Below are positions 1 through 8,414 of a DNA stretch of 34,510 nucleotides, piece after piece. Each line of letters opens with the position of its first letter. The stretch's first letter is position 1. Location: positions 1-34,510 of the forward strand of contig DATAGZ010000005.1 in the NCBI GenBank assembly GCA_036263455.1, read 5' to 3'. The position numbers were made by a program, and so were the translations under genes. This stretch comes from DATAGZ01 sp036263455. GTDB lineage: Bacteria > Pseudomonadota > Alphaproteobacteria > Dongiales > Dongiaceae. The notes below the pieces were generated by a model, which saw only the letters and a list, made by a program, of their open reading frames with translations, was not told where the DNA came from and did not search any database.

Positions 1-110
1 TCCTCACCCGTCCGCCACTCTCACCAGACCGAAGCCTGGATCCCGTTCGACTTGCATGTGTTAGGCATGCCGCCAGCGTTCGTTCTGAGCCAGGATCAAA
101 CTCTCAGGTT
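1..110 (-). rRNA. 16S ribosomal RNA, 5' end (partial)
   Basis: Read on the minus strand, this stretch contains the universal 16S 5' segment (AGAGTTTGATCCTGGCTCAG, positions 104 down to 85) followed by the conserved text for an alphaproteobacterial 16S start: GAACGCTGGCGGCATGCC, then ACACATGCAAGTCGAACG, and GGCGGACGGGTGAG near the edge. The gene runs off the left edge, so only about 110 nt are present. The mature 5' end is placed near 110 by analogy with other 16S genes; the exact processing site cannot be read. The rest of the rrn operon lies outside the window. Confidence 0.97.
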
Positions 111-341
111 AACCGCGCCAAACCTTCCGGGAAAACCCAGACAGCCCAGCGCTAACCAGAGAAACTTCCACCAGGCCAAAGCCCAGCGAAAGGTCCTGCA
201 CAAACACGTAACACCCGCTCCTAAGAGCGGGCCCACCACGTCCAGTCAAAGGCCTCGCTCGCGCAAGACCCCATACCAAACATGGCAGTCAAGATACGCG
301 TCAGCTTCCGCCACCCGCGTATCCCTTCCATCTTACCTACT

Positions 342-352
342 TGTCAAACAGC
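342..352 (-). promoter_or_regulatory. boxA-like antitermination element of the rrn leader
   Basis: On the minus strand this reads GCTGTTTGACA, which differs from the E. coli rrn boxA core GCTCTTTAACA at two positions. BoxA in the nascent rRNA leader is bound by NusB/NusE and protects rRNA transcription from Rho. Its place between the promoter at 408-436 and the 16S start at about 110 fits that role. The contained TTGACA could also be read as a -35 box, but no good -10 follows at 16-18 nt, so boxA is preferred. Confidence 0.6.
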
Positions 353-408
353 AAAAAAGCCCCACTCCGGCGACCGGTGGTTGCCGGCGAAGCTTCAGTG
401 GTTGGGGC
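353..408 (-). other. terminator-like hairpin with T6 in the rrn leader
   Basis: On the minus strand an outer stem GCCCCA (408-403) / TGGGGC (364-359) encloses a second stem CCGGC/GCCGG (387-383 with 371-367) and is followed directly by six T (358-353), then by the boxA-like element. This has the form of an intrinsic terminator. The outer 5' arm overlaps the -10 box of the rrn promoter, so a transcript started near position 401 contains only the inner hairpin. Only read-through from further upstream would form the full structure. The inner hairpin may act as a boxB-like element. Both roles are inference. Confidence 0.5.
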
Positions 409-436
409 TTATAGTGATTCGCCCAAGGCGTGTCAA
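408..436 (-). promoter_or_regulatory. rrn operon promoter (sigma70 type)
   Basis: On the minus strand TTGACA (436-431) is followed after exactly 17 nt by TATAAG (413-408), a near-consensus housekeeping promoter. Predicted transcription starts near 401, about 290 nt before the mature 16S end, a normal leader length. No other pair of boxes in the leader is as good. Confidence 0.8.
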
Positions 437-991
437 CACCAAAGTGGCGCCACCAACCTAGCAGCCTCTCCGGCCGCGATCGCCGACTTCTTTGTTAGCC
501 GCCCGACGCCGCATTGCTTAACCTGCGCTTGCTGGTTGTCTTCGACGGAAATCTAGACGGAACAGGCATTACCGCGGCATGACGAGAGCGGCATCTCTTC
601 AGGGATCTGCAGATGCGGATTCGCACCGCGAAGACAAATCATGATTCTAGAGAAGATTTCGGCGAATCATAGGCATGAGCACATGATACGTAGGGCGGAG
701 ATACCGCCGCCGGCATCAACATCGATCGTGCTCTCGCGGTGCGGTGCGCGAGACCGCGAGACTCGTAGCCGGCGCGTATCAATCGAAGCGCAGTACTCTA
801 TGTCGAGATACCCATCTAGCCTTTAGGGGACCCGAAAAGGTCAAGATGCGTCGCTCGTTGGGGATGCAACCTGGCGGTAATCTTTTGTTAAGAAGATAGC
901 CCTTAAGGGGGAATGGCTTGACAGCGCGCGCGTCGCCATGCGAAAGCGGCACGGCGAGCTTGCGGGGGGAACCGCACAGTAAGGGGAAAGA
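437..991. other. intergenic region without a recognised gene
   Basis: About 555 bases lie between the rrn promoter and the peptidase gene. Short open frames exist on both strands, but none has a ribosome binding site together with a recognisable protein. The left part probably holds upstream elements of the rrn promoter. The right part must carry the promoter of the rightward peptidase gene, but no convincing -35/-10 pair was found there. I see no tRNA, repeat array or known riboswitch. Confidence 0.5.
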
Positions 992-2383
992 GTGCATAAG
1001 AAAACAAAAGCAGGAAAAGCCCGCCTTGCGGCGTTTTGGGATTGTTTGTTTTTAGCCGGTCTCGGTTTTGCAGCCTTGGGCGGCATTGGAGCGCTGAATG
1101 CGCATCGGCCCGCTCTGACTCCTCACGCCAAAGCAGATGAGGCGCCGCGGCCCACCGCCTTTTTACCCGTAGCCCCCTCGTCCGCGGCGATGATATCCGA
1201 CACGCTCAAGCTGAATCTGGCCGCCTGGCCGGCCTCGCCTGCAGCGTTCCACCCCCTGGCCCCGCGGACGCCGCAGAGGGACAATAACCAGACCGTCGCG
1301 GTTCGCTCAGGCGATACGCTGATGTCCCTGCTTCGCGATAGCGGTCTGACCCAGGACGAGGCTCAAAACGCCATCGGCGCCCTGAGCGATCTCTACAGTC
1401 CCAAGGCATTGAAGATTGGCCAGGAAATTACGGTGAAGCGGGACAAGCCCGGCGCCGCCGTCACCGCGCTCAAAATCAAATCTTCCGCGACCCAGGCCAT
1501 TACCTTGACCCGGACCGGGACAGGGAGCTTCGTCGCCAGCAAAGTCGCGGTGCCCCTCACCTCGCGCCTGAGCCGCACCACCGGCACGATTAGGTCGAGC
1601 CTGTTCGGTGCGGCGCGTGAAGCGGGACTCCCCATGCCCGTCGCCAACGAACTGATCCGCACTTTTTCCTACGATGTCGATTTTCAACGAGAAGTCCAGC
1701 CGGGCGATTCTTTTGATGTGGTCTACGAACGGCTGGAAGACAAAGAGGGCCGCCTCGCCAAGACGGGACGCCTGCTCTATGCGGCGCTCAATCTCTCCGG
1801 CCGGGAAATCCCCCTCTATTTCTTCGACAAGACCGATTCCTATTATACACCCTCCGGCGAGAGCGTGAAAAAATCGCTGCTGCGCACACCGGTCGATGGC
1901 GCGCGCATCTCCTCGGGCTTTGGCATGCGTCTGCATCCGATCCTCGGCTATACCAAGCTCCACAAGGGAACCGATTTTGCCGCTCCAACCGGGACGCCGA
2001 TTTATGCCGCGGGCGATGGCACCCTGGAATTCGTTGGCCAGCAGCGCGGCTTTGGCAATTTCATCCTGATCCGGCATACCGGGCAGTACGAAACCGCCTA
2101 TGGCCATATCCAGCGTTTTGCCGCAGGCGTGAAAAGAGGCATGCGGGTCAAGCAGGGGCAAGTCATCGCCTATGTCGGCGCAACGGGCGAGGCCACCGGC
2201 CCTCATCTCCATTACGAGGTGCGCATTTCAGGAACCCAGGTTAACCCGCAGAGCATTAAGGTCGCGGCGGGTGACCGCCTGACCGGCAAGGAGCTGAAGG
2301 ATTTTCAGCGCGAAACTGCGGCGCTCGACCGCCTCCGTACTACGCTTGCGCATCCCGGCCTGATCGCGGAGAACCCGCGCTAA
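992..2383 (+). CDS. M23 family metallopeptidase (periplasmic murein endopeptidase)
   Basis: The 463-residue protein starts with GTG behind a purine-rich AAGGGGAAAG. A basic N-terminus and one hydrophobic segment (about residues 14-35) suggest an inner-membrane anchor or uncleaved signal. Residues about 101-150 form a LysM-like or OapA-like wall-binding domain (VRSGDTLMSLLRDSGL). The C-terminal third is an M23 (LytM/NlpD-like) domain with HKGTD (H324, D328), GH at 371-372 and HLH (405-407). H324, D328 and H407 should bind zinc, with H372 and H405 catalytic. All key residues are present, so an active DD-endopeptidase that cuts peptidoglycan cross-links is expected, unlike degenerate EnvC/NlpD activators. 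It acts in the periplasm, in cell-wall growth or division. No operon partner is evident. Confidence 0.9.
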   Translation: MHKKTKAGKARLAAFWDCLFLAGLGFAALGGIGALNAHRPALTPHAKADEAPRPTAFLPVAPSSAAMISDTLKLNLAAWPASPAAFHPLAPRTPQRDNNQTVAVRSGDTLMSLLRDSGLTQDEAQNAIGALSDLYSPKALKIGQEITVKRDKPGAAVTALKIKSSATQAITLTRTGTGSFVASKVAVPLTSRLSRTTGTIRSSLFGAAREAGLPMPVANELIRTFSYDVDFQREVQPGDSFDVVYERLEDKEGRLAKTGRLLYAALNLSGREIPLYFFDKTDSYYTPSGESVKKSLLRTPVDGARISSGFGMRLHPILGYTKLHKGTDFAAPTGTPIYAAGDGTLEFVGQQRGFGNFILIRHTGQYETAYGHIQRFAAGVKRGMRVKQGQVIAYVGATGEATGPHLHYEVRISGTQVNPQSIKVAAGDRLTGKELKDFQRETAALDRLRTTLAHPGLIAENPR

Positions 2384-2483
2384 GGACCCGAGCGGGACCG
2401 ACTTCCAGTCCAGATTCAAGCGATTCTTAGCGGCACTTTAACAAAGACACGCCATGATGGCTCCCGTGACACGGAGCATGACA

Positions 2484-4016
2484 ATGAGTGCGCAAAAGGC
2501 CAATCTGAACATCGGCGAGGTTCTGGAGGCGTTGACAGAAGGCGTGGCGGTTTTCGACAATGAGAAACAGCTTCTCGCCTCCAACACGCGCTATGATACC
2601 CTCGATCCCGAGCGTAATTCCGGTCGGCTTGTCCAGGTTCGCGAACACAAGACTCCCAATGGCAAGCTGATCAACCTACGCACTGACGTTACCGAAGTAC
2701 GCCGGCGCGATCGCGCTTTTGCCGTGCTCTTGGAAAAAGGATCTATTAGCCCGCACTTTCTGGAAGCCGCCGTCGAGGCGCTGGCGACCGGACTGGGCTA
2801 TAAATGGGCCGGCATCGGCCGCTTCACAAAGAACCATAAGGGCGTTCAACTCGAGGCCTATTGGAATATCGACCGCATCGACGAACCGTTCAGCTACATG
2901 CTGCATGGAACGCCTTGCGATCAGGTGCTCGAGCAAGTGGGGTTCTGTTTCTATCCTACCGATACCGACATGCTCTTTCCTGAAGACAAGATGTTCGTCG
3001 ACATGAAAATCAAAGCCTATCAAGGAACGGTCGTCTTCGGCATCGATGGCACACCGCTCGGTCACATCTTTGCCTTTCACGATCAACCTGATGCCGCGCC
3101 CCAGGGCCATAGGGAATTCCTTCGCGTGATTGCCGATTGGGTCTCTCTCGAATTCCGGCGGCGCCACGCCGAGGAGCAAAAAGACGCCGCCGAGAAGGAA
3201 TTGCGGCAGCATCAGAAATTGGAAGCGATAGGCCAGCTTGCAGGTGGCATCGCGCATGAGATCAATACGCCGATTCAATATATCGGCGATAATCTTCGCT
3301 TTCTCGATGAAGCCAACCATTCGCTGCGCCGGCTGATCGACGCTTACCGAAGCCTTGCCCAGGCTGCGGAAACCCAAGGTATTCTGCAAGAGGAGCAGCG
3401 TGAATTAGCCGGGGCGATAGCCGAGATCGATCTTGATTATTATCTCGAGGAGACCCCGCGCGCGACCAGCGAGTCGCTGGCCGGCATCGTGCAAGTCAGC
3501 TCGATCGTCTCCGCCATGAAAGAGTTTTCCCATCCATCCACGGTGATCAAGGGCCCGGTGGACATCAATCATATTCTCGAAAATTCCGTAACCGTCAGCC
3601 GCAGTGAGTGGCGTGAGGTTGCCGAGATCAAGTATGGGCTCGCCCCAGACCTGCCTCGCCCATTGGGCATGGCGGGTGAGCTCGGGCAGGTCTTTCTCAA
3701 CGTTATTGTCAATGCTGCCCACGCGATCAAGCTGGCCCAGCGTGGACCCGGCACGATCACCATCAGGACGCATGCGAACCAGGATTCCGTCGAGATCGAT
3801 ATCGAAGATACCGGCACCGGCATTCCGGTGGAAATCCGCGAGCGGATTTTCGATCCATTTTTTACCACAAAGGATGTGGGCCAGGGCACCGGTCAAGGCC
3901 TGACGTTCTCCCATGATATCGTCACGCGCAAGCATGGCGGCAGTCTTACCTTTACAACCGAGACCGGCAAGGGAACCTGTTTCACGATTCGCCTGCCGAT
4001 CGCTAAGAAGGCGTGA
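2484..4016 (+). CDS. PAS/GAF-type sensor histidine kinase
   Basis: A soluble two-component kinase of 510 residues. The ATG at 2484 is chosen because GGAG at 2473-2476 lies 7 nt upstream; an upstream in-frame ATG at 2454 has no ribosome binding site. Residues about 10-75 resemble the two ends of a PAS fold (VAVFDNEKQLLASNTRYDTL, then a VRE...RTDVTEVRRRD linker) with little in between. Residues about 88-220 look GAF-like, then a coiled linker. The dimerisation helix carries H258 in the H-box GGIAHEINTPIQ. The ATPase domain has N410 (NVIVNAAHAI), DTGTGIP at 442-448, FDPFFTTK and GQGTGQGL. A helical insert of about 60 residues separates H-box and N-box regions. No membrane segment is seen, so it senses a cytoplasmic or diffusible signal. 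The next gene follows at once and is the likely partner. Confidence 0.9.
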   Translation: MSAQKANLNIGEVLEALTEGVAVFDNEKQLLASNTRYDTLDPERNSGRLVQVREHKTPNGKLINLRTDVTEVRRRDRAFAVLLEKGSISPHFLEAAVEALATGLGYKWAGIGRFTKNHKGVQLEAYWNIDRIDEPFSYMLHGTPCDQVLEQVGFCFYPTDTDMLFPEDKMFVDMKIKAYQGTVVFGIDGTPLGHIFAFHDQPDAAPQGHREFLRVIADWVSLEFRRRHAEEQKDAAEKELRQHQKLEAIGQLAGGIAHEINTPIQYIGDNLRFLDEANHSLRRLIDAYRSLAQAAETQGILQEEQRELAGAIAEIDLDYYLEETPRATSESLAGIVQVSSIVSAMKEFSHPSTVIKGPVDINHILENSVTVSRSEWREVAEIKYGLAPDLPRPLGMAGELGQVFLNVIVNAAHAIKLAQRGPGTITIRTHANQDSVEIDIEDTGTGIPVEIRERIFDPFFTTKDVGQGTGQGLTFSHDIVTRKHGGSLTFTTETGKGTCFTIRLPIAKKA

Positions 4017-4018
4017 TC

Positions 4019-5158
4019 ATGTTGAACCGTATTCTCTTCGTTGACGATCAACCGCAGATTCTCGATGGAATCCGTCGGATGCTGCGGCCCAAGCGCGACC
4101 GTTGGGACATGCATTTCGCGGGGTCGGGCGCGGAAGCCCTCACCCTCATGGAGACCGCACCCTTCGACGTCGTGGTAACCGATATGCGCATGCCGCAGAT
4201 GACGGGTGCCGAGCTGCTCTTTGAGGTCAAGCACCGCCATCCCGATACGATGCGCATCGTTCTTTCCGGATATTACGAGCAGGAGAATGTGTACCGTTGC
4301 GTGGGCGCGGCGCACCAATATCTAATGAAACCCTGCGACAGCGCCACCATCAGCGCCTCGATCGACCGCGCGCTGAAACTGCATGCCCTGATCACTGCAC
4401 CCCCGTTGAGGAATTTGGTCGGAAAACTCAGCAATCCGCCGCGCCTCTCGGAAGCCTGCCAAGCCCTGCTCAAAGACATAGAAATTCCCGATGCCAGCAT
4501 GGAAATCATTGCCGCGATCGTAGACCGCCACGCATCGGCAAGCTATCCTCGCGACGAATTGCCCACCGCGACACTAAACCGTCTCAAAGCCGACATGCTC
4601 GGCGCTTCTCTAACCAACCAATACGGCGCGAGCTTTAATCAAAGTGCCTCGGTGGCGATATGGAGCCGCCACGTCGCGGCAATGGCCGAGGCGCTTATGA
4701 AGCATGAAGGTGCCGATCCAATGACCATGGTCGATGCGTATTGCTCGGGCCTGCTCGCCTCCATCGGCGTCCTGGTATTGGCGGCGAACTATCCCGATCA
4801 ATATGCCGACTTGACGAACAGCGCTTCCAGCTTGGAAGAGAAAGAGCGCGCGGTCTTCGGTGCGTCTCATGCGCAACTCGGCGCCTATCTTCTCCATTAT
4901 TGGGGGTTCAATAACGCCAGCGTCATAGCGCTTGCTTATCATCACTGTCCCGAGGAAGCCGAGGGAGCCGCCATCGACCCGGTCACCGTGGTGCATGTGG
5001 CCGAAAGTATGCTAGGCGGCAGCCACGGCTGTTCCAATTCTTCCGCCACGCTCAACCAGGCCTATCTGGAAGCCATCGGACTCGGCGATCATCTTGGGGA
5101 ATGGCGGCATCTGATCCCTGGTGGCGACATGAAGGCCCCGCTCGCAGCCGTCGGTTAA
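4019..5158 (+). CDS. response regulator with REC and HDOD domains
   Basis: The 379-residue protein has an N-terminal receiver domain with D9/D10, phosphoacceptor D55 (VVVTDMRMP), S83 and K104 (LMKPCD). Residues about 125-370 form an HDOD-like all-helical domain (CSGLLASIGVLVLAANYP, YLLHYWGFN, AYHHCPEEA). The HD pair of true phosphohydrolases is replaced by AS at the corresponding place, as in HDOD proteins generally, so it is a signalling rather than catalytic domain. The ATG at 4019 lies 7 nt after AGAAGG; a GTG at 4013 overlapping the kinase stop is possible. Direct adjacency suggests it is phosphorylated by the upstream kinase. It lacks a DNA-binding domain, so output is probably protein-protein. 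Confidence 0.88.
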   Translation: MLNRILFVDDQPQILDGIRRMLRPKRDRWDMHFAGSGAEALTLMETAPFDVVVTDMRMPQMTGAELLFEVKHRHPDTMRIVLSGYYEQENVYRCVGAAHQYLMKPCDSATISASIDRALKLHALITAPPLRNLVGKLSNPPRLSEACQALLKDIEIPDASMEIIAAIVDRHASASYPRDELPTATLNRLKADMLGASLTNQYGASFNQSASVAIWSRHVAAMAEALMKHEGADPMTMVDAYCSGLLASIGVLVLAANYPDQYADLTNSASSLEEKERAVFGASHAQLGAYLLHYWGFNNASVIALAYHHCPEEAEGAAIDPVTVVHVAESMLGGSHGCSNSSATLNQAYLEAIGLGDHLGEWRHLIPGGDMKAPLAAVG

Positions 5159-5177
5159 ACCGGAGTAGGTAGACCCG

Positions 5178-5220
5178 GTATGCTAAAAAAGCATACCTAA
5201 GATATTATAAGCATGCTTAT
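5178..5220. promoter_or_regulatory. paired palindromes, probable MarR operator
   Basis: Two perfect inverted repeats stand directly before the marR-type gene: GGTATGC/GCATACC with a 7-nt A-rich spacer (5178-5198) and the 14-bp palindrome ATAAGCATGCTTAT (5207-5220). Both share the half-site GCAT(A/G)C, and a third GCATGC overlaps the start codon (5228-5233). AT-rich palindromes of this size are typical for autoregulated MarR operators. The promoter probably lies within them, but no -35/-10 pair stands out. The first repeat could also act as a weak hairpin after the upstream gene. Confidence 0.65.
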
Positions 5221-5228
5221 TATATGGC

Positions 5229-5714
5229 ATGCCCAAAGACGGTGTTTTCAGACCAAGTACCCACGTCGAGGAAGTCTCCTTCGGCTTCCTGCTGCACGAT
5301 ACGGCGCGCCTGCTGCGCCGCGACTTCGAGCGGCGCGCCAAGGTGCTCGGGCTAACTCGCGCCCAATGGTCGGTGCTGTTTCATCTCTCCAAAGCGGAAG
5401 GCAGCAGCCAAGCCGAACTCGCCGATATATTGGAAGTCCAGCCGATCACCCTCGCGCGCCAGATCGACAAGCTCGAGCATGCTGGCTGGGTCGAACGGCG
5501 GAGCGATCCCACCGACCGGCGCTGCTATCGCCTCTATCTTCGCCCGGCATCTCACCCGATCCTCGCCAAGATGCGCGCTTTTGGACAGGACACGCGGGCA
5601 GTGGCACTCGCAGGCATTGATCTTGTTAAACGAGACGAACTCATGAAAATCCTCAAGAAGATCCGGGAAAACCTCACCGCGCTCGAACCTAAAGGACCGA
5701 AGAAAAATGGATGA
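5229..5714 (+). CDS. MarR family transcriptional regulator
   Basis: A 161-residue winged-helix regulator. The helix-turn-helix and wing are visible as LTRAQWSVLFHLSKAEG, QAELADILEVQPITLARQID and the basic wing with VERRSDPTDRR, the MarR signature DxRDRR in variant form. No Shine-Dalgarno sequence precedes the ATG at 5229. The palindromes end 9 nt before it, so the mRNA may have a very short leader. It overlaps the next gene by 8 bp and heads an efflux operon. By analogy with EmrR it should repress the operon and be released by a small phenolic or lipophilic ligand; the ligand is unknown. Confidence 0.92.
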   Translation: MPKDGVFRPSTHVEEVSFGFLLHDTARLLRRDFERRAKVLGLTRAQWSVLFHLSKAEGSSQAELADILEVQPITLARQIDKLEHAGWVERRSDPTDRRCYRLYLRPASHPILAKMRAFGQDTRAVALAGIDLVKRDELMKILKKIRENLTALEPKGPKKNG

Positions 5715-6819
5715 CCTGACGCGTCAGGAAAGCCTGGCCCTGCAGAGGCCCGCGACAAAGAAACGCCGGCTCCGTGTGATCCTGCTTGTAGCGGGGCCGC
5801 TCCTCGTGCTTGGGCTTGCGCTATACTACTACGCGACCGGCGGCCGCTATGCGGAAACCGACGACGCCTATGTCCACGCCTACCGCCTGTCGGTTAGCGC
5901 CGACATTTCGGCGCGGATCGTCGCGGTCCACATCAAGGAAAATCAACATGTTCGGGCGGGCGAATTGTTGCTGGAGCTCGATCCGCGCGATTATATGCTC
6001 GCCGTCAACCAAGCGCGCGCCGATCTCGAGGATACCCGCAATGCCATCGTTGCCCTCAAGGCCGGCTACCAGCAGCGCGAGGCAGATCTCCGGGGGGCCG
6101 AATCCACCGTAGGCATGATGCAGAATGAATATAACCGTCGCTCCAAGCTGGTAGCGAGCAAGATCATCGCCACCGAGGAGTACGAGCAAGCGCGCAATCA
6201 ACTCGATGTCGCGCAAAGCCGAGCCTCGAGTATTCGCCAGGACATTTCCAAGACGCTCGCCGATCTGGGCGGCGACCCCAATGTTGCGCCGGAAGACCAT
6301 GTCCGCTACCGCGCGGCGCGAGCGAAGCTCGATCAGGCCGAGCTCAACCTCGCCCGCACCAAGATCTACGCCCCGTTCGACGGAACGGTGAGCCAGACCG
6401 ATCAGGTCCGCGTGGGAACCTATGTGACCCAGGGGCAGGCGCTGTTCGCCCTGGTGGATAGCGATCATCCGTGGATCGAGGCCAATCTCAAGGAAACCGA
6501 TCTTACCGGCGTCCGGCCAGGGCAGCACGCGCGCGTGATCGTCGATACCTACGCCCATCAAACGCTCGACGCGACGGTCGCCAGCGTTGGAGCAGGGACC
6601 GGGGCTGAATTCGCCCTGTTGCCGCCGCAGAACGCCACCGGCAATTGGGTCAAGATCGTCCAGCGCGTACCGGTGCGCTTGACCGTTCTCAACCCGCCCG
6701 CCGATATCGCGCTGCGCGCCGGGCTGAGCACGAGCGTCTCCATCGATACCGGCCATGCACGCGGCCTGGGCGGAATATGGCGGGGCTTGCTCCGCCTCGT
6801 CGGTCTCGGCAATGGCTGA
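5707..6819 (+). CDS. HlyD/EmrA-type membrane fusion protein
   Basis: A periplasmic adaptor of 370 residues. One transmembrane helix (about residues 22-43) follows a short basic cytoplasmic tail. The DDAYVHAYRLSVSADISARI motif typical of EmrA/HlyD starts near residue 53. A biotinyl-lipoyl-like half-motif, a long coiled-coil hairpin (about 90-215) and the second lipoyl half (KIYAPFDGTVSQ) follow, then a beta-barrel (WIEANLKETDLTGVRPGQ). It links the MFS pump encoded next to an outer-membrane channel not present in this window. It overlaps the regulator upstream by 8 bp and the pump downstream by 8 bp, so the three genes are translationally coupled. AAGGA upstream serves as ribosome binding site. 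Confidence 0.93.
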   Translation: MDDLTRQESLALQRPATKKRRLRVILLVAGPLLVLGLALYYYATGGRYAETDDAYVHAYRLSVSADISARIVAVHIKENQHVRAGELLLELDPRDYMLAVNQARADLEDTRNAIVALKAGYQQREADLRGAESTVGMMQNEYNRRSKLVASKIIATEEYEQARNQLDVAQSRASSIRQDISKTLADLGGDPNVAPEDHVRYRAARAKLDQAELNLARTKIYAPFDGTVSQTDQVRVGTYVTQGQALFALVDSDHPWIEANLKETDLTGVRPGQHARVIVDTYAHQTLDATVASVGAGTGAEFALLPPQNATGNWVKIVQRVPVRLTVLNPPADIALRAGLSTSVSIDTGHARGLGGIWRGLLRLVGLGNG

Positions 6820-8350
6820 CGCCTCCACCAGTCCGGCCCCCGCTCGGGAGTCCCACCCGCTCCTCATTTCCTTCTCGGTGATGCTCGCCACCATCATGCA
6901 GGCGCTCGACACCACCATTGCCAATGTCGCGCTGCCCCACATGCAGGGTTCGCTGGCCGCGACGCAAGACCAGATCACCTGGGTGCTGACTTCCTATATC
7001 GTCGCCGCCGCGATCGCGACGCCGCTCACCGGCTTCATCGCGGCCAAATACGGTCGCAAGAGGCTATTCCTCTACGCAATTGCCTTCTTCACCCTGGCCT
7101 CGATGTTGTGCGGTATCGCCACCAGCCTCGGGCAGATGGTGCTGTTCCGCCTGCTGCAGGGCATTTTCGGCGCAGCCCTCGTTCCCCTGTCGCAGGCGAT
7201 CCTGCTCGACACCTACCCGCGCGAGAAGCATGGCACCGCGCTGGCGATGTGGGGCATCGGCGTCATGGTCGGACCGATTCTCGGTCCGACGCTGGGCGGG
7301 TATCTGACCGAAAATTTCAACTGGCGATGGGTTTTCTACATCAATCTGCCCTTCGGGGTATTGGCCTTCGCCGGCGTGCTCTTTTATGTCCATGAAACGC
7401 TTCGCAATCGCAAGCTCCGCTTCGATGTGTTCGGTTTTGCCATGCTCGGCTTGGCGATCGGCGGGCTGCAGATGATGCTTGACCGCGGCGAACAAAAAGA
7501 TTGGTTCGGCTCGGCGGAGATTATCGTCGAGGCGATCATTGCCGGGCTCGGCTTCTATATGTTCCTCGTCCATATGTTGACTCACCCCAAGCCCTTTTTG
7601 ACCCCCGCTCTGTTCCAGGATCGCAATTTCGTGGCCGGGTCGTCGGTGATGTTTGTGGTCGGCATCATCCTGCTTGCGACCGTGGCGCTCTTGCCGCCTT
7701 ATCTGCAAGATTTGTTGTCCTATCCGGTAGTGACCACGGGTTTCCTGCTCGCGCCGCGCGGCATTGGCACCATGGCCGCTATGATTATCGTGGGGCGACT
7801 GGTCCAGCGTGTGGACGCCCGCTATCTGATGATGGCGGGTTTCGCCTTCATCGCCTTTTCACTCTATCAGATGTCGCGCTTTGGTCCCGACATTTCCAAC
7901 ACGAGCGTCGTCTCGACGGGCGTGGTCCAGGGCATTGGCCTGGGCTTCGTCTTCGTGCCGCTCGGCACCGTCGCCTTCGCGACGCTCGCGCCGGCGCTAC
8001 GCACCGAGGCGGCAGCGCTTTTCTCGCTCCTGCGCAATATCGGCTCGTCGATTGGCATCTCAATCGTGACGGCGCTGCTCAGCCGCTATGCCCAGATCAA
8101 TCATGCGAGCCTGGCGCAGCATGTCACGCAATACCGGCCGTGGGTCTGGCCGCACATTTGGATGCCTTCGACGCCCCACGGCGCGGCCGCGCTCAATGCC
8201 GAAGTGACGCGCCAAGCCTATTTCATCGCCTACAACAATGATTTTCTGCTGATGATGTGGGTGGCGCTTGCGGCGGCACCCCTCCTGCTCATCCTGCGCA
8301 AACCAAAGCCCGGCAGGACTGTCGCCGCTCCGCCCGTCCCGGCGGATTAG
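6812..8350 (+). CDS. DHA2 family MFS drug transporter (EmrB/QacA type)
   Basis: A 14-helix proton-driven exporter of 512 residues. Start 6812 gives MADASTSP and overlaps the adaptor gene by 8 bp; a longer frame from 6755 would lie mostly inside that gene. DHA2 hallmarks are LDTTIANVALPHM in helix 1, the loop 2-3 motif GFIAAKYGRKRLF and motif C in helix 5 (GIGVMVGPILGPTLGGYL), followed by NWRWVFYINLPFG. It should form a tripartite pump with the adjacent adaptor and a TolC-like protein and export hydrophobic drugs. The local MarR protein is the obvious regulator. The substrate cannot be read from sequence. Confidence 0.94.
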   Translation: MADASTSPAPARESHPLLISFSVMLATIMQALDTTIANVALPHMQGSLAATQDQITWVLTSYIVAAAIATPLTGFIAAKYGRKRLFLYAIAFFTLASMLCGIATSLGQMVLFRLLQGIFGAALVPLSQAILLDTYPREKHGTALAMWGIGVMVGPILGPTLGGYLTENFNWRWVFYINLPFGVLAFAGVLFYVHETLRNRKLRFDVFGFAMLGLAIGGLQMMLDRGEQKDWFGSAEIIVEAIIAGLGFYMFLVHMLTHPKPFLTPALFQDRNFVAGSSVMFVVGIILLATVALLPPYLQDLLSYPVVTTGFLLAPRGIGTMAAMIIVGRLVQRVDARYLMMAGFAFIAFSLYQMSRFGPDISNTSVVSTGVVQGIGLGFVFVPLGTVAFATLAPALRTEAAALFSLLRNIGSSIGISIVTALLSRYAQINHASLAQHVTQYRPWVWPHIWMPSTPHGAAALNAEVTRQAYFIAYNNDFLLMMWVALAAAPLLLILRKPKPGRTVAAPPVPAD

Positions 8351-8414
8351 TCTCTACCACCTTTCCTTTTCACCGGATTGCTGTTACGGTTGTAAAAACT
8401 AGAGGGGGTAGAAT

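Noticed and set aside
342..347. second rrn promoter from TTGACA
   Set aside because: No acceptable -10 box at 16-18 nt on the minus strand; the sequence fits boxA better.
888..906. TTAA...TTAA pair resembling a CtrA box
   Set aside because: The spacing is 11 nt; CtrA needs TTAA-N7-TTAA.
5821..6978. 385-codon minus-strand frame opposite the EmrA/EmrB junction
   Set aside because: Shadow of the HlyD-type gene, which has clear domains on the other strand and overlapping operon partners.
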